Assembly (NCBI GenBank): GCA_002069015.1
Contig: MWBL01000003.1
Coordinates: 18,124 to 82,123 of the forward strand
Reading direction: 5' to 3'
Source: Firmicutes bacterium ADurb.Bin300
Lineage (GTDB): Bacteria; Bacillota; Clostridia; Oscillospirales; Acutalibacteraceae
DNA: 64,000 nucleotides
This document shows positions 8,961 through 17,470 of this stretch, piece after piece (positions within the stretch are counted from its first letter, which is position 1; each line of letters starts with the position of its first letter). Under the pieces are notes generated by a model. That model was not told the DNA's origin and did not search any database. It saw only the letters and a program-made list of their open reading frames with translations. A program made the position numbers and the translations under genes.

Positions 8961-9004
8961 AATATACCGCGCTGTTTTTAATCAGTGCGCAGTGCGGTAT
9001 ACTT
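8961..9004 (-). terminator. Terminator of the sodium-pump subunit operon (minus strand)
   Basis: A stem of about 13 bp with two G-T pairs (8962-8974 with 8990-9003), followed on the minus strand by TTTTTATG. It lies 16 bases beyond the stop of the 50-residue gene. Confidence 0.65.
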
Positions 9005-9019
9005 TATAAGATCTGTCTG

Positions 9020-9172
9020 TTATTCTTCTTTTTTTTCGCACGTGAACTTTTCAAGTAAATAAACACTTGATATTATCACACCGGTAACAAGAAAAATACC
9101 GAACATACCCTTGCCCATTATCGGGAGAGTATCGGTTAAGCTTTTAAAATTACAAATGAAGACCGTGAGCAT
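9020..9172 (-). CDS. Small single-helix partner of the OadB-type sodium pump subunit (50 aa)
   Basis: A 50-residue membrane protein: a short N-terminal segment, then one hydrophobic helix (about residues 19-41, MGKGMFGIFLVTGVIISSVYLL) and a charged tail EKFTCEKKEE. It starts at ATG 9172, 12 bases after the stop of the OadB-type gene, with GGAGGT at good spacing, so it is almost certainly translated and co-transcribed. By position it is the likely counterpart of the small OadG-like gamma subunit, which anchors the decarboxylase to the pump, but similarity to true OadG is weak. Quoted helix ends are approximate. Confidence 0.7.
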   Translation of the reverse strand: MLTVFICNFKSLTDTLPIMGKGMFGIFLVTGVIISSVYLLEKFTCEKKEE

Positions 9173-9184
9173 TTAATACCTCCT

Positions 9185-10342
9185 TTAGCCGACAAGATTC
9201 AGTATAAGTCCGCCCGCGATTACAGAGGCAATCTGACCGGACACATTAACTCCCGTCGAATGCATTAACAGGAAATTCTGATTGTCTTCTTCAAGTCCGA
9301 GCTTGTGTACTACACGCGCCGACATCGGAAATGCCGAAATGCCCGCCGCGCCTATCATGGGATTAATTTTTTGTTTAAGAAACAGATTTATGAACTTGGC
9401 GAACAATACTCCGCCTATAGTATCAAAAATAAATGCTACAAGACCTAAGCAAAGGATTATCAAAGTTTCCTTTGCAAGAAATTCGTCTGCCCTCATGCGC
9501 GAGGCTATGGTGATGCCCAAAATCAGGGTAATAAGGTTAGCAAGCACCTTTTGAGCGGAGTTTGAAAGGCTGTCGAGCACAAGGCACTCACGAAGGAGAT
9601 TTCCGAACATGAGAAAACCGATAAGCGAAATGCTCCGCGGAGAAACAAGCCCTGTAATAATCGTAATAACAATCGGGAAAAGTATCCTTGTGAGCCTTGA
9701 AACCTCTTTAGCCTTGTAGGACATACGAATCAAGCGCTCTTTTCTTGTTGTGCACATCTTGATAAACGGCGGCTGGATTATAGGTACGAGTGCCATATAC
9801 GAATAAGCGCATACGATGATAGGTCCGATATAGTTTGATTTGAGATAGTTTGCAACGAATATTGAGGTTGGACCATCTGCCGCGCCTATTATAGCTATTG
9901 AGGCGGCATCCTTAATGTCAAACCCGACAAATGCCGCAAGGGAAAACGCAAAGAATATTCCGAACTGCGCCGCCGCTCCGAAAAACATCAGCTTAGGATT
10001 TGCAAGCAAAGGACCGAAGTCAATCATCGCGCCTATTCCTATAAATAAGAGCAGGGGGAACAGCTCATTGGCAATTCCCGTACCGAATAGAACATCGAGT
10101 ATGCCCTCTTCTACTCCCGAATCATACATTTGTGTAATTGCACCCGAAAACGGCAGGTTGACGAGGATAGACCCGAAGCCTATCGGTAAAAGCAAGGTGG
10201 GTTCCATTTCTCGTTTTATGGCAAGATATATCAGAACGGCTCCGATTACCCACATTACAACCATTTTCCACTCTAAATTCAGGACATTTCCAAAGAGCTC
10301 GAACACTAAACCAAGTCCTTTCGGCAAGCAATTATGAAACAT
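9185..10342 (-). CDS. Sodium ion-translocating decarboxylase beta subunit (OadB/GcdB/MmdB type)
   Basis: Polytopic membrane subunit that couples decarboxylation of a biotin-bound carboxyl group to Na+ export. The 385-residue protein has about eleven hydrophobic segments and the signature GAADGPTSIF (near residue 155), whose Asp is the conserved Na+-site residue of OadB, plus GAAGISAFPMSARVV near the C-terminus. The decarboxylase alpha subunit and the biotin carrier are not nearby, so substrate (oxaloacetate, methylmalonyl-CoA or glutaconyl-CoA) cannot be told. Start ATG 10342 matches the usual N-terminus; GGAG lies close. A frame from ATG 10402 would add 20 atypical residues. Followed by the 50-residue membrane gene. 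Confidence 0.9.
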   Translation of the reverse strand: MFHNCLPKGLGLVFELFGNVLNLEWKMVVMWVIGAVLIYLAIKREMEPTLLLPIGFGSILVNLPFSGAITQMYDSGVEEGILDVLFGTGIANELFPLLLFIGIGAMIDFGPLLANPKLMFFGAAAQFGIFFAFSLAAFVGFDIKDAASIAIIGAADGPTSIFVANYLKSNYIGPIIVCAYSYMALVPIIQPPFIKMCTTRKERLIRMSYKAKEVSRLTRILFPIVITIITGLVSPRSISLIGFLMFGNLLRECLVLDSLSNSAQKVLANLITLILGITIASRMRADEFLAKETLIILCLGLVAFIFDTIGGVLFAKFINLFLKQKINPMIGAAGISAFPMSARVVHKLGLEEDNQNFLLMHSTGVNVSGQIASVIAGGLILNLVG

Positions 10343-10491
10343 TTCTCCATTATCCTTAAATTTATCATACCATAAACAAGGGTGCTTTTCAAGATCATTC
10401 AAATTTTTCCGAAAAGACCTTTATTTTTTTATAATATATGGTATTATTTCTAAAGGAGAACAATATACAACAGACTGAGGAGGCTTTAATA

Positions 10492-11556
10492 ATGGGAAAA
10501 ATCAAAATTGCCGTAATAGGCTGCGGAACAATCGCAAGTACGGCACACATACCTGCGTATATGGCGTGCGAGGATGTCGAAATAAAGTACTTTTGCGACA
10601 TAATACCCAAAAGGGCGGATGATGCTGTTGACCGCTGCGACTGCGGCAAGGCGGTTTATGATTATCGGGAGATTCTTGATGACAAAGAGCTTGACGCCGT
10701 TTCGGTATGCACGCATAATGACACTCACAGCCTAATCTCAATAGACTTTATGCGCCACGGGAAGGATGTCCTGTGTGAAAAGCCTGCCGCAAGAATTTTA
10801 TCCGAGGCCGAAGAAATGCTGAAGGTATCAAAGCAGACGGGCAGAATTCTTTCAATAGGCGTTTGCAACAGGTACAGTAATGCCGTAAATAATATTAAAA
10901 AGCTCATTGAGAGCGGTGAGTTGGGAGAGGTGCACCATGTTCACGCAAGCTTTCGTGCACACCGCTCAATACCCGGAATAGGCGGGGACTTTACGCAAAA
11001 GGCTGTATCGGGCGGAGGCGCGCTTATCGATTGGGGCGTTCATTACTTAGACCTTATAATTTATTGCTGCGGTGAGCCCCGACCCTTGACCGCGAGCGGA
11101 GAGGCATTCTGTAAATTAGGGAAAAATATTAAGGAGTATGCATATAAGAGCATGTGGGCCGAAAGTACGGCTGATTTTGACGGCGTTTACGATGTGGACG
11201 ACTCGGTCACGGGAATAGTCAGAACAACAGGACCGGTCATTTCCTTTATAGGGGCGTGGGCGCAGAATATCGGCGAAAGCGAAACGTACATAGATTTTAT
11301 GGGCGATAAAGGCGGCGTAAGGCTTCAATACGGCAGGAGCTTCAAGCTGTTTACCTCAAAGGGCGCGATGCTTTTGGAGACTGTACCTGATTTTAAGGGT
11401 AATGAAATGCACAAGGACGAAGTGCTTGATTTCGTAAGCTCCGTAAAAAAAGGACAGCGAAACAGAAATGACATTGAAAATGCTGTTATAACCTCAAGGA
11501 TAATGCAGGCTATATATGATTCATCCGATTTGCATAAGGAGATAAAAATAGGATAA
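10492..11556 (+). CDS. Gfo/Idh/MocA family NAD(P)-dependent oxidoreductase
   Basis: Predicted sugar or cyclitol dehydrogenase, 354 residues. An N-terminal Rossmann fold has the dinucleotide motif VIGCGTIASTAHIPAY (about residues 7-22), then HNDTHS (near 75) and the conserved lysine in CEKPAA (near 97). The C-terminal alpha/beta domain includes GGALIDWGVHYLDLI (near 180-194), holding the usual catalytic Asp/His pair. Start ATG 10492 follows GAGGAGG; an in-frame ATG at 10438 lacks an RBS. It is a single gene between two regulatory hairpins; substrate unknown. A distant relative is at 53678-54751. Confidence 0.88.
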   Translation: MGKIKIAVIGCGTIASTAHIPAYMACEDVEIKYFCDIIPKRADDAVDRCDCGKAVYDYREILDDKELDAVSVCTHNDTHSLISIDFMRHGKDVLCEKPAARILSEAEEMLKVSKQTGRILSIGVCNRYSNAVNNIKKLIESGELGEVHHVHASFRAHRSIPGIGGDFTQKAVSGGGALIDWGVHYLDLIIYCCGEPRPLTASGEAFCKLGKNIKEYAYKSMWAESTADFDGVYDVDDSVTGIVRTTGPVISFIGAWAQNIGESETYIDFMGDKGGVRLQYGRSFKLFTSKGAMLLETVPDFKGNEMHKDEVLDFVSSVKKGQRNRNDIENAVITSRIMQAIYDSSDLHKEIKIG

Positions 11557-11559
11557 AAA

Positions 11560-11596
11560 TTTTTCCCCGGTACGAAAAAACCGGGGAATTTTTATT
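11560..11596. terminator. Bidirectional terminator
   Basis: Stem TTCCCCGG/CCGGGGAA (11563-11570 with 11581-11588) with a 10-nt loop, T tract on the plus strand and A tract upstream that becomes a T tract on the minus strand. It serves the convergent oxidoreductase and PfkB genes. Confidence 0.8.
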
Positions 11597-11603
11597 ACGT
11601 TAA

Positions 11604-12494
11604 TCAATAAAACAGCGTGATATAATCTTCAATATCTTTTCTTGTAGCTTTAAGAGGTCCCGGTGTTTCCATTTTGAGTGAAACACTCGCCGTTGCCCAA
11701 AGGAGGCTGTCCGGAATATCATTATTAAGTCTTTCGTTAATATATGCGGCAAAGGTTGTGTCACCTCTACCGGTTCTGCCGCTTAAATTTCTTGATTTAA
11801 TCGGGCAGGAATAAAACCTTTTACCGTCGTATGCCAAAACCTCTGTGTTGTGTGTAATGAGAATTTCTTTGGCACCTAAGGAATAAAGGAGCTTTGCCGC
11901 CTGCCTTCGGTCCTGTGTCCCTGTCATTATTTCGGCTTCCGCGGCATCTAATTTCAGATATGTAATAAGGGGCAGAATTTCTTCCTTTTGTGCCCAATCC
12001 TTAAAATACATGGTGCCGTTTTCCATATCGGCATGGCGAAGGCAAGCCTGAACGTCGAGCGCTGCCGCTCCTTTTTTAGCGCATAGCTTTATTGTCTCGT
12101 CGTCAAAGTCGCCAAAAATAAGTCCCGCAAAATGGTATATATCGGCTTGTACATTAGGTATGTCACAAGCTGAAAAAGGTGTGCCCCGCGACAGGCATGT
12201 ACAGTTTCGCCTTTCCTTATCTTCTGAAAGGTACTGATTTTGGATTGATGTAGAGCTTACGCCCGTAAGGGCAATTACATTTTCTTTCGGGATAGAAAAG
12301 GCTTCAAGTCTGCTGAAGTCCCCGGCAGCAAGCTTTGTCACCGCAAGCACATTATGCCCCAGAGCATACGCCGAGGCGCTTGAGAATAAAACGGCACCGC
12401 CTAAGGTTTCAACACTTTTCCCGTCGAAGTCAATGTTCCTGTCAAGCGAAATGTGACCTATTATCACACTACTGTATTTTTTTGTTTTTTCCAT
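11604..12494 (-). CDS. PfkB/ribokinase family sugar or nucleoside kinase
   Basis: ATP-dependent kinase of the ribokinase fold, 296 residues. The N-terminal substrate motif is GGAVLFSSASAYALG (about residues 32-46) and the C-terminal PfkB signature is SGRTGRGDTTFAA (about 230-242), with the catalytic Asp in GRGD. The N-terminus (SSVIIGHISLDRN) and the overall length fit. I cannot assign a substrate; the sequence is divergent from ribokinase and fructokinase. The start ATG follows AAAGGGGATT. Its 5' end is 91 bases from the divergent rsmA. Confidence 0.83.
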   Translation of the reverse strand: MEKTKKYSSVIIGHISLDRNIDFDGKSVETLGGAVLFSSASAYALGHNVLAVTKLAAGDFSRLEAFSIPKENVIALTGVSSTSIQNQYLSEDKERRNCTCLSRGTPFSACDIPNVQADIYHFAGLIFGDFDDETIKLCAKKGAAALDVQACLRHADMENGTMYFKDWAQKEEILPLITYLKLDAAEAEIMTGTQDRRQAAKLLYSLGAKEILITHNTEVLAYDGKRFYSCPIKSRNLSGRTGRGDTTFAAYINERLNNDIPDSLLWATASVSLKMETPGPLKATRKDIEDYITLFY

Positions 12495-12511
12495 CCTCGC
12501 AATCCCCTTTG

Positions 12512-12540
12512 TTGACTTAAATCGGAAGCGGCTATATAAT
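12512..12540 (+). promoter_or_regulatory. Sigma-A-type promoter of rsmA
   Basis: TTGACT, 17-nt spacer, TATAAT. The predicted transcript starts near 12547, only a few bases before the ATG at 12553, which argues that rsmA translation begins at the TTG at 12586. Confidence 0.75.
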
Positions 12541-12585
12541 ATTAAGGTACAAATGCACAGAAATTTAAATGAAACGGGGCATTTT

Positions 12586-13437
12586 TTGAAAAAACTTTCG
12601 GATATAAAAACAATAAAGAGTATCCTTGCAAGTCACGGCTTTTCATTTTCAAAGGCTTTGGGGCAAAACTTTATTATTGACCCTGAAGTATGCCCGAAAA
12701 TCAGTGAGAGCGCAGGACTTGACAAAAATACTGCCGTTATTGAAATAGGGGCGGGTATAGGTGTTTTAACGGCAGAGCTTGCCTTAAGAGCGGGAAAGGT
12801 TATTGCCTTTGAGCTTGACAGACGGCTTATTCCCATACTAAAAGAAACGCTCGGGGCTTTCGATAATATTGAAATAATTAACGAGGATATAATGAAGGCA
12901 GATCTTCGGCGGTTAATTAATGAAAAGTGCGGGGGAATGCGTGTCGCAGTTGTGGCAAATATCCCTTATAATATTACCTCACCCCTAATAATGATGCTCC
13001 TTGAGGGCAGACTGGGGATAGACACCATAACAGTAATGGTTCAGTCAGAAGCGGCAAAGCGTCTTTGCGCGCCTGTAGGCTCGCGTGAGGGCGGCAGTGT
13101 TACGGTTGCCGTTAATTATTACGCTAATGCAAAGAGGCTGTTTCCCGTTTCGAGAACATCGTTTTTGCCACCGCCGAAGGTTGACAGCGAGGTTATTGAG
13201 TTACAGATAAGAAAAGCTCCTCCTGTAACGGTTGATGAAAAAGTATTTTTTAAATTAGTAAAAGGAGTATTTTCTCAAAGAAGAAAAACGCTCCTTAATT
13301 CACTTGAAAGTGCACTGTCAATTCCTAAGGCTCAAACGGCAAAGGCATTGTCCCAAATGGGATTGAGCAAGGATATAAGACCCGAGAGGTTGACAATGGA
13401 GGATTTTGCGAGACTCTCAAAGGCTCTTTTTAACTGA
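12586..13437 (+). CDS. rsmA: 16S rRNA (adenine(1518)-N(6)/adenine(1519)-N(6))-dimethyltransferase
   Basis: Dimethylates two adjacent adenines in the 3'-terminal helix of 16S rRNA, a late 30S maturation step using S-adenosylmethionine. Visible motifs: GQNFIID near residue 26, SAM motif VIEIGAGIGVLT (near 50), acidic EDIM (near 100) and the catalytic NIPYNIT (near 127), then the C-terminal helical domain with FSQRRKTLLNSL. Length 283 residues is typical. The TTG at 12586 is preferred as start: GGGG lies 7 bases upstream and the promoter leaves no room for an RBS before the ATG at 12553, which would add 11 residues. Confidence 0.93.
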   Translation: MKKLSDIKTIKSILASHGFSFSKALGQNFIIDPEVCPKISESAGLDKNTAVIEIGAGIGVLTAELALRAGKVIAFELDRRLIPILKETLGAFDNIEIINEDIMKADLRRLINEKCGGMRVAVVANIPYNITSPLIMMLLEGRLGIDTITVMVQSEAAKRLCAPVGSREGGSVTVAVNYYANAKRLFPVSRTSFLPPPKVDSEVIELQIRKAPPVTVDEKVFFKLVKGVFSQRRKTLLNSLESALSIPKAQTAKALSQMGLSKDIRPERLTMEDFARLSKALFN

Positions 13438-13452
13438 ATATAAAATTTTTCA

Positions 13453-13677
13453 TCAGAGAAAATCCTCTATTATTTCAGCAATATGAACAGGTTCGGGCTC
13501 CTCCCTTTTCAGGAGGGAAATTACTCTTAAGGCATGGTCCTCAGATACGGAGAAATCTTCGATTTCATAAATCAGTCTGCCGTTGATTTCTGCTTTGATG
13601 CCATAAACTTCCGTGGGTGCATTTTGGTATTCGAATTGTTTTTTGCAGCTAATGAGCGAATAACAAGTTTTAAACAT
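13453..13677 (-). CDS. DUF6514-like small protein (74 aa)
   Basis: A 74-residue soluble protein (YGIKAEINGR, IEDFSVSEDHALRVISLL, then PVHIAEIIEDFL) resembling the DUF6514 family of small Clostridia proteins of unknown role. Start ATG 13677 has a strong RBS AGAGGGTGAT. It is a single-gene unit ending 15 bases from the end of rsmA. Confidence 0.72.
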   Translation of the reverse strand: MFKTCYSLISCKKQFEYQNAPTEVYGIKAEINGRLIYEIEDFSVSEDHALRVISLLKREEPEPVHIAEIIEDFL

Positions 13678-13709
13678 TTTAAATCACCCTCTTAACGTGT
13701 AATACCATA

Positions 13710-13737
13710 ATATTACAAAAAAGGCAGACGTTGTCAA
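13710..13737 (-). promoter_or_regulatory. Promoter of the DUF6514-like gene
   Basis: On the minus strand TTGACA (13732-13737), 16-nt spacer, TAATAT (13710-13715); the leader before the ATG is about 25 nt. Confidence 0.6.
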
Positions 13738-13807
13738 GTAAAATGTGATAAAAATTCACAAAAATTTATTGATTTAATTATTTATCACTTTATGTGAGTA
13801 AAAACTT

Positions 13808-16576
13808 TTATTTTCTATCCCTTTTGTATTCTAAAAGTATAAAAAGCATAAGTAAAACTGCTGATGCCGCCGATACCATAAGCCCGATCTTAAGTCCCGG
13901 CACCTCATATTTCATTTCTAACGTGTGCTGCCCCGCCTCGACATCAAGTAAAATCAGATGGGTATCCTCTGGGCATAAAACCTCAACCTCTTCACCGTCA
14001 ATGTATGCACTCCAGCCGTCGCTGTAGGGGATAGAAGTAAAAATCATCTGATTTTCCTTAGCTGCCACTGTACCCTTAATATAAGAGCCGTCGTATTCCT
14101 CGATTTTGAGAGCGCCTTCCTTAAGGTACTCGTAGCCGCGGAAAAATTTCTCTTCATCAAGACTGTAGAAGGAAAATTGAACTATTGATTCGTTTTTATC
14201 AATCTTTTTTCCTTTAAGATACTCCTGCTTCGCAGAATCGGAAAGCTCCGCTGTCAGAGTAACGGTGTCACCCTTCTTTATACCGATTAAGGGTATCAAG
14301 GGGGCGGCAAGGTTTTGCATATACAAAATTTCGCGTTCTTTGCCCCCCCCCGCAAGGATGGTCAAATTATTAAACATATCGGACGAATAGATTAAATACA
14401 CAGGTTCATCGGTCTCTACCTTGAACGTGTTTGTTACCTTAACCGTTTCCGGTTTTGTATATTTAATGAGGTATTTATCCCTTGTGAATTCTGCGTACAT
14501 TTCCGGCGTCATGTTCATAATGCTTTCGTCTTCTTTAATTAAATGAGACAAAAGATCTGTTTCTGCGTTTTGAGCCTTAATTTCTCCGGGCTCCTGTCTC
14601 GTGAAAACATCCTTGATTCCCGTGGCGTTTTCAAACAATGAATTTTGAGACTTAAAGCCGGAGAGCATTGTTGCGAGCCAGTCCGTAATGCCTTCATTTA
14701 CGGCAAACGCTAAGGGCAGAGGATATTTATATTCATATGCGTTTAAGCCGCATTCGGCTTTGTCTTCATCGGATAAGTCAAGAGGCTTATAATAAGTATC
14801 GTCTCTATCCTCGTCAGAGAAATCATAAAGATATTTCAAAGCGAAAAAAGAGTCAAAAACAGGAGTCTGCTTGCCGTAAATGATGGCGTTTTGCGTATTA
14901 TGGGACAGTCCCAAGCCGCCTATTGAAAAGGTCAGTATTTCATCACTGAGCGAGCTGAAGGTAGAAATTCCGTTGCAACCGAAAAAGGATCCCTTAAGAC
15001 CGAATGCAAGCTTGTCGCCTACGACCTCGCTTCTTTGCAAGGATTTTTCATTAGCGGTTAAGACTGTTTTTACGCAAGCTTGCTGCTGCTCAAGGATTGA
15101 AATCCTGTCTTTCTCGTTTACCGTAACACTTATTGCCGCATTTGTAAAAGCCTCGGCGAGAACAAGTACTGTCGTTACGGCGAGTATGGCAGCTCTTTTC
15201 TTATTCCTATACTTATATAGAAGAAGCGCCGCACATATCAGCACGATAAAAAGTATGTTCAAAAGGGCAATCTTAGTAGTATAGAACTCGTTTGACTGAA
15301 ACAGTAACGAGAGGCAGACCACGATTGATAACACACCCGTAGACGCAATATATATGCCCTTTATAGAGTCGAGGTGCCGGAACACTCTATATGCCATTAC
15401 ACAAATAAGAAAGACATAAAGAAAAACAAATCTGTACGGAAATCCGGCGGGAACTGAAATACCGTGCCAGACTAAGTTAGCTTTGCTTATAAGCAGTGAG
15501 AGGATAAGAAGGAGAGTTAAAGCGCAATATGCTACTCTTTCGCTTAGCTTAATCTTTTTGACAAGCATAAACAGCGGAACAAGCAGGAGTATCAGAAATC
15601 CGCAGTAAAAGAACGGGTGGGGTATATCTATTGAGCCATAGCTTCCCACAGAGTTTGTCCCCATAAGATGACCGGTGAAAAAATCGGCTAAGCCGAAAAG
15701 GAATGTATCCTCTTCACCAAACTTTATGAAGGAGTTTCCGAGAGCCGAAAATAGCGGAATGAGAGTCACCGCGGAAAGAGCACCGGCAAGCAGAGAATAA
15801 CCGCCGAATTTCAGTAAGATGGGAAGCAGTGCCCTTCCCTCATATAAATCTTCCCCACCATCTTCGTCACTTGCAACTGGCGGCTTGCAGCTTGCAATTT
15901 TGTTATGCGACGACGTCAGCCCCTCGCTTCCGAATATTCTAATAAGGAAGTAAAGAACCGAAAAAATACAAAGCATATATCCTGTATAAAAGCTTGTGAT
16001 AATTGCAACTCCTAAAGCCGCGCAATAAAGCACGCCGCCTCTTTCCTCGACAATTCTTTCTATCCCCAGTGCTATTAACGGCAGAAAGATAAGGGCGTCA
16101 AGCCACATTATGTTTGAGCTGTACCCGGTGAAAAAGCCGCAAAGCGCATAGCAAACGGAAAAGGCGGGAATAAGAGAATCTTTTCCCGGCAAGGATATTT
16201 TTAAATAATATGAAAAGCAGCAGGCGGCGGCAATCACCTTCAGCATAACAGCAAGGTCAAAGGCTTCAAATGCCGTTAAACCCGGAACGAGAACGGAAAG
16301 GACGGTGAAAGGACTTAAAAAGTAATAAACACCGGCAGTAAAAAAGTCAAAACCGAGTCCCGAGGAAAAGGAGTAGGAGAAAATACCCCCGTCAAACAAT
16401 CTGTCTCTTAACTCCGAAAGCAGCGGGACATACTGCAAAACAGCGTCTCCCACCGCAAGTGAGGCATCGCCGAAGGGGAAAAAGCCCTTTACGGCAGATA
16501 TCATTAAAAGCACCGCTGCGGTAAAAACAGCCGAAAATAAAATCGGGTAATTCTTGTAATAATTTTTCTTTTTCAT
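13808..16576 (-). CDS. YfhO family multi-spanning membrane protein
   Basis: A 922-residue protein of the YfhO family, thought to be GT-C-type glycosyltransferases or accessory factors for lipoteichoic acid/cell-surface glycosylation; Bacillus YfhO has been linked to teichoic acid glycosylation. About a dozen hydrophobic segments fill residues 10-500 and a final one lies at 890-915; a large extracytoplasmic domain lies between. The N-terminal loop after helix 1 has the conserved GDAVLQYVP (about residues 43-51). Start ATG 16576 with GGGAG. Around residues 220-245 the coding sequence contains a foreign-looking in-frame segment (KIASCKPPVASDEDGGED) built from the same DNA words as intergenic repeats elsewhere in this window. 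Divergent from the pilin genes. Confidence 0.87.
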   Translation of the reverse strand: MKKKNYYKNYPILFSAVFTAAVLLMISAVKGFFPFGDASLAVGDAVLQYVPLLSELRDRLFDGGIFSYSFSSGLGFDFFTAGVYYFLSPFTVLSVLVPGLTAFEAFDLAVMLKVIAAACCFSYYLKISLPGKDSLIPAFSVCYALCGFFTGYSSNIMWLDALIFLPLIALGIERIVEERGGVLYCAALGVAIITSFYTGYMLCIFSVLYFLIRIFGSEGLTSSHNKIASCKPPVASDEDGGEDLYEGRALLPILLKFGGYSLLAGALSAVTLIPLFSALGNSFIKFGEEDTFLFGLADFFTGHLMGTNSVGSYGSIDIPHPFFYCGFLILLLVPLFMLVKKIKLSERVAYCALTLLLILSLLISKANLVWHGISVPAGFPYRFVFLYVFLICVMAYRVFRHLDSIKGIYIASTGVLSIVVCLSLLFQSNEFYTTKIALLNILFIVLICAALLLYKYRNKKRAAILAVTTVLVLAEAFTNAAISVTVNEKDRISILEQQQACVKTVLTANEKSLQRSEVVGDKLAFGLKGSFFGCNGISTFSSLSDEILTFSIGGLGLSHNTQNAIIYGKQTPVFDSFFALKYLYDFSDEDRDDTYYKPLDLSDEDKAECGLNAYEYKYPLPLAFAVNEGITDWLATMLSGFKSQNSLFENATGIKDVFTRQEPGEIKAQNAETDLLSHLIKEDESIMNMTPEMYAEFTRDKYLIKYTKPETVKVTNTFKVETDEPVYLIYSSDMFNNLTILAGGGKEREILYMQNLAAPLIPLIGIKKGDTVTLTAELSDSAKQEYLKGKKIDKNESIVQFSFYSLDEEKFFRGYEYLKEGALKIEEYDGSYIKGTVAAKENQMIFTSIPYSDGWSAYIDGEEVEVLCPEDTHLILLDVEAGQHTLEMKYEVPGLKIGLMVSAASAVLLMLFILLEYKRDRK
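15858..15915. repeat. In-frame partial copy of the intergenic repeat inside the yfhO-like gene
   Basis: The plus strand reads ACTTGCAACTGGCGGCTTGC then AGCTTGCAATTTTGTTATGCGACGAC, matching the repeat family's CAACTTGCAA words followed by the inverse of its GTCGCA word. It encodes an unusually Cys/Lys/Asp-rich loop of YfhO without breaking the frame. Confidence 0.45.
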
Positions 16577-16610
16577 GATATCATTTCTCCCAAGCGATTA
16601 TAATAAGTAT

Positions 16611-16640
16611 AATATACACACTGTTTCGGTGGATTGTCAA
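16611..16640 (-). promoter_or_regulatory. Promoter of the yfhO-like gene
   Basis: Minus strand TTGACA (16635-16640), 18-nt spacer, TATATT (16611-16616), about 35 bases before the ATG. Confidence 0.62.
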
Positions 16641-16696
16641 CTATTTTGTATGACCGCAATTTAAGGCGGAAAACCAAATTAAATTTATTAAAAGTA

Positions 16697-16725
16697 TTTA
16701 CAATAATTAAACTATGGTATATAAT
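16697..16725 (+). promoter_or_regulatory. Promoter of the first pilin-like gene
   Basis: TTTACA, 17-nt spacer, TATAAT; the leader to the GTG at 16818 is about 85 nt. It is divergent from the yfhO promoter. Confidence 0.7.
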
Positions 16726-16817
16726 GCTAATGATAGGTACGAAACATTCTCGTAAAGTTGTTATATAATTCTCGGTAATCAGCATATAATTTAGTGAAGC
16801 AGAACGGAGGAAAATTG

Positions 16818-17252
16818 GTGTGGTTTGCAAAAAATAAGGGGTTTACCCTCGTTGAGCTGATGATTGTGGTTGTTATTATGGCCATTCTTGTCACTGTCGC
16901 GGTTCCTGTCTATATGGCTGTTGCGGATAATGCTGAAAAAAGGACCTGCAACAACAACTGTAAAAGCACATCGGCCATTCTTACGCACTACATGAACGGA
17001 ATTATGTCCGACGACGGTCTGCCTAAAAGCATCCCCGACTTTGAAATACATAATGAGGGCGGCATTCCGGTGTTTTATTCACCCGGAGGCGGAGCGCCTA
17101 CCGAGGGAATATCGACTCTCGGAGCATGGCTGCTGACAAAATACCAGGATACCGAAAGCGCTTGCTGTATAGGTGACGGGATTATTTCCGTAACTGTTGT
17201 CACAAGCGGGAACGGTGCCTTTGTAAGCGTAATATGCAGCGAACACAGTTAA
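16818..17252 (+). CDS. Type IV pilin-like protein 1
   Basis: Exported pilin or pseudopilin, 144 residues. A short leader VWFAKNKG is followed by the prepilin peptidase motif G/FTLVELMIVVVIMAIL, with Glu at position 5 of the mature chain, then a soluble domain with Cys pairs (RTCNNNC, ACCIGDG, ICSEHS). The start is GTG 16818 (GGAGG 7 bases upstream); TTG 16815 is an alternative. No pilus assembly ATPase, platform protein or prepilin peptidase is in the window, so these subunits would use machinery encoded elsewhere. First of three tandem pilin-like genes with separate promoters. Confidence 0.85.
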   Translation: MWFAKNKGFTLVELMIVVVIMAILVTVAVPVYMAVADNAEKRTCNNNCKSTSAILTHYMNGIMSDDGLPKSIPDFEIHNEGGIPVFYSPGGGAPTEGISTLGAWLLTKYQDTESACCIGDGIISVTVVTSGNGAFVSVICSEHS

Positions 17253-17332
17253 AAGATTATATATAATGTACAAGGATTAGGACAGAAAATTGTAAGAAAC
17301 ATACAAATAACAGAAAAAAAAATAAAAAACTG

Positions 17333-17360
17333 TTTACAAATCAGAAAATTCTGTTATAAT
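17333..17360 (+). promoter_or_regulatory. Promoter of the second pilin-like gene
   Basis: TTTACA, 16-nt spacer, TATAAT; transcript would start near 17367, leaving a leader of about 104 nt. I see no known riboswitch consensus in that leader. Confidence 0.72.
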
Positions 17361-17470
17361 AACGGTAGAGTTACGAATTATTCACAGTCAGGCCGATATT
17401 TTACTTTTTGGTATTAATGGTGCTTAGCATCATAAATATAAAACAATACTTATATAAGGAGTGTTTCATA

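Noticed and set aside
9915-10337. A 140-residue plus-strand open frame
   Set aside because: Antisense shadow of the OadB-type gene, with atypical composition (Pro/Ser/Asn-rich) and no start signal.
17367-17470. c-di-GMP riboswitch in the leader of the second pilin gene
   Set aside because: Tempting because such switches control clostridial pili, but the conserved GGGCAAACC/GCAAAGCC-type core is missing.
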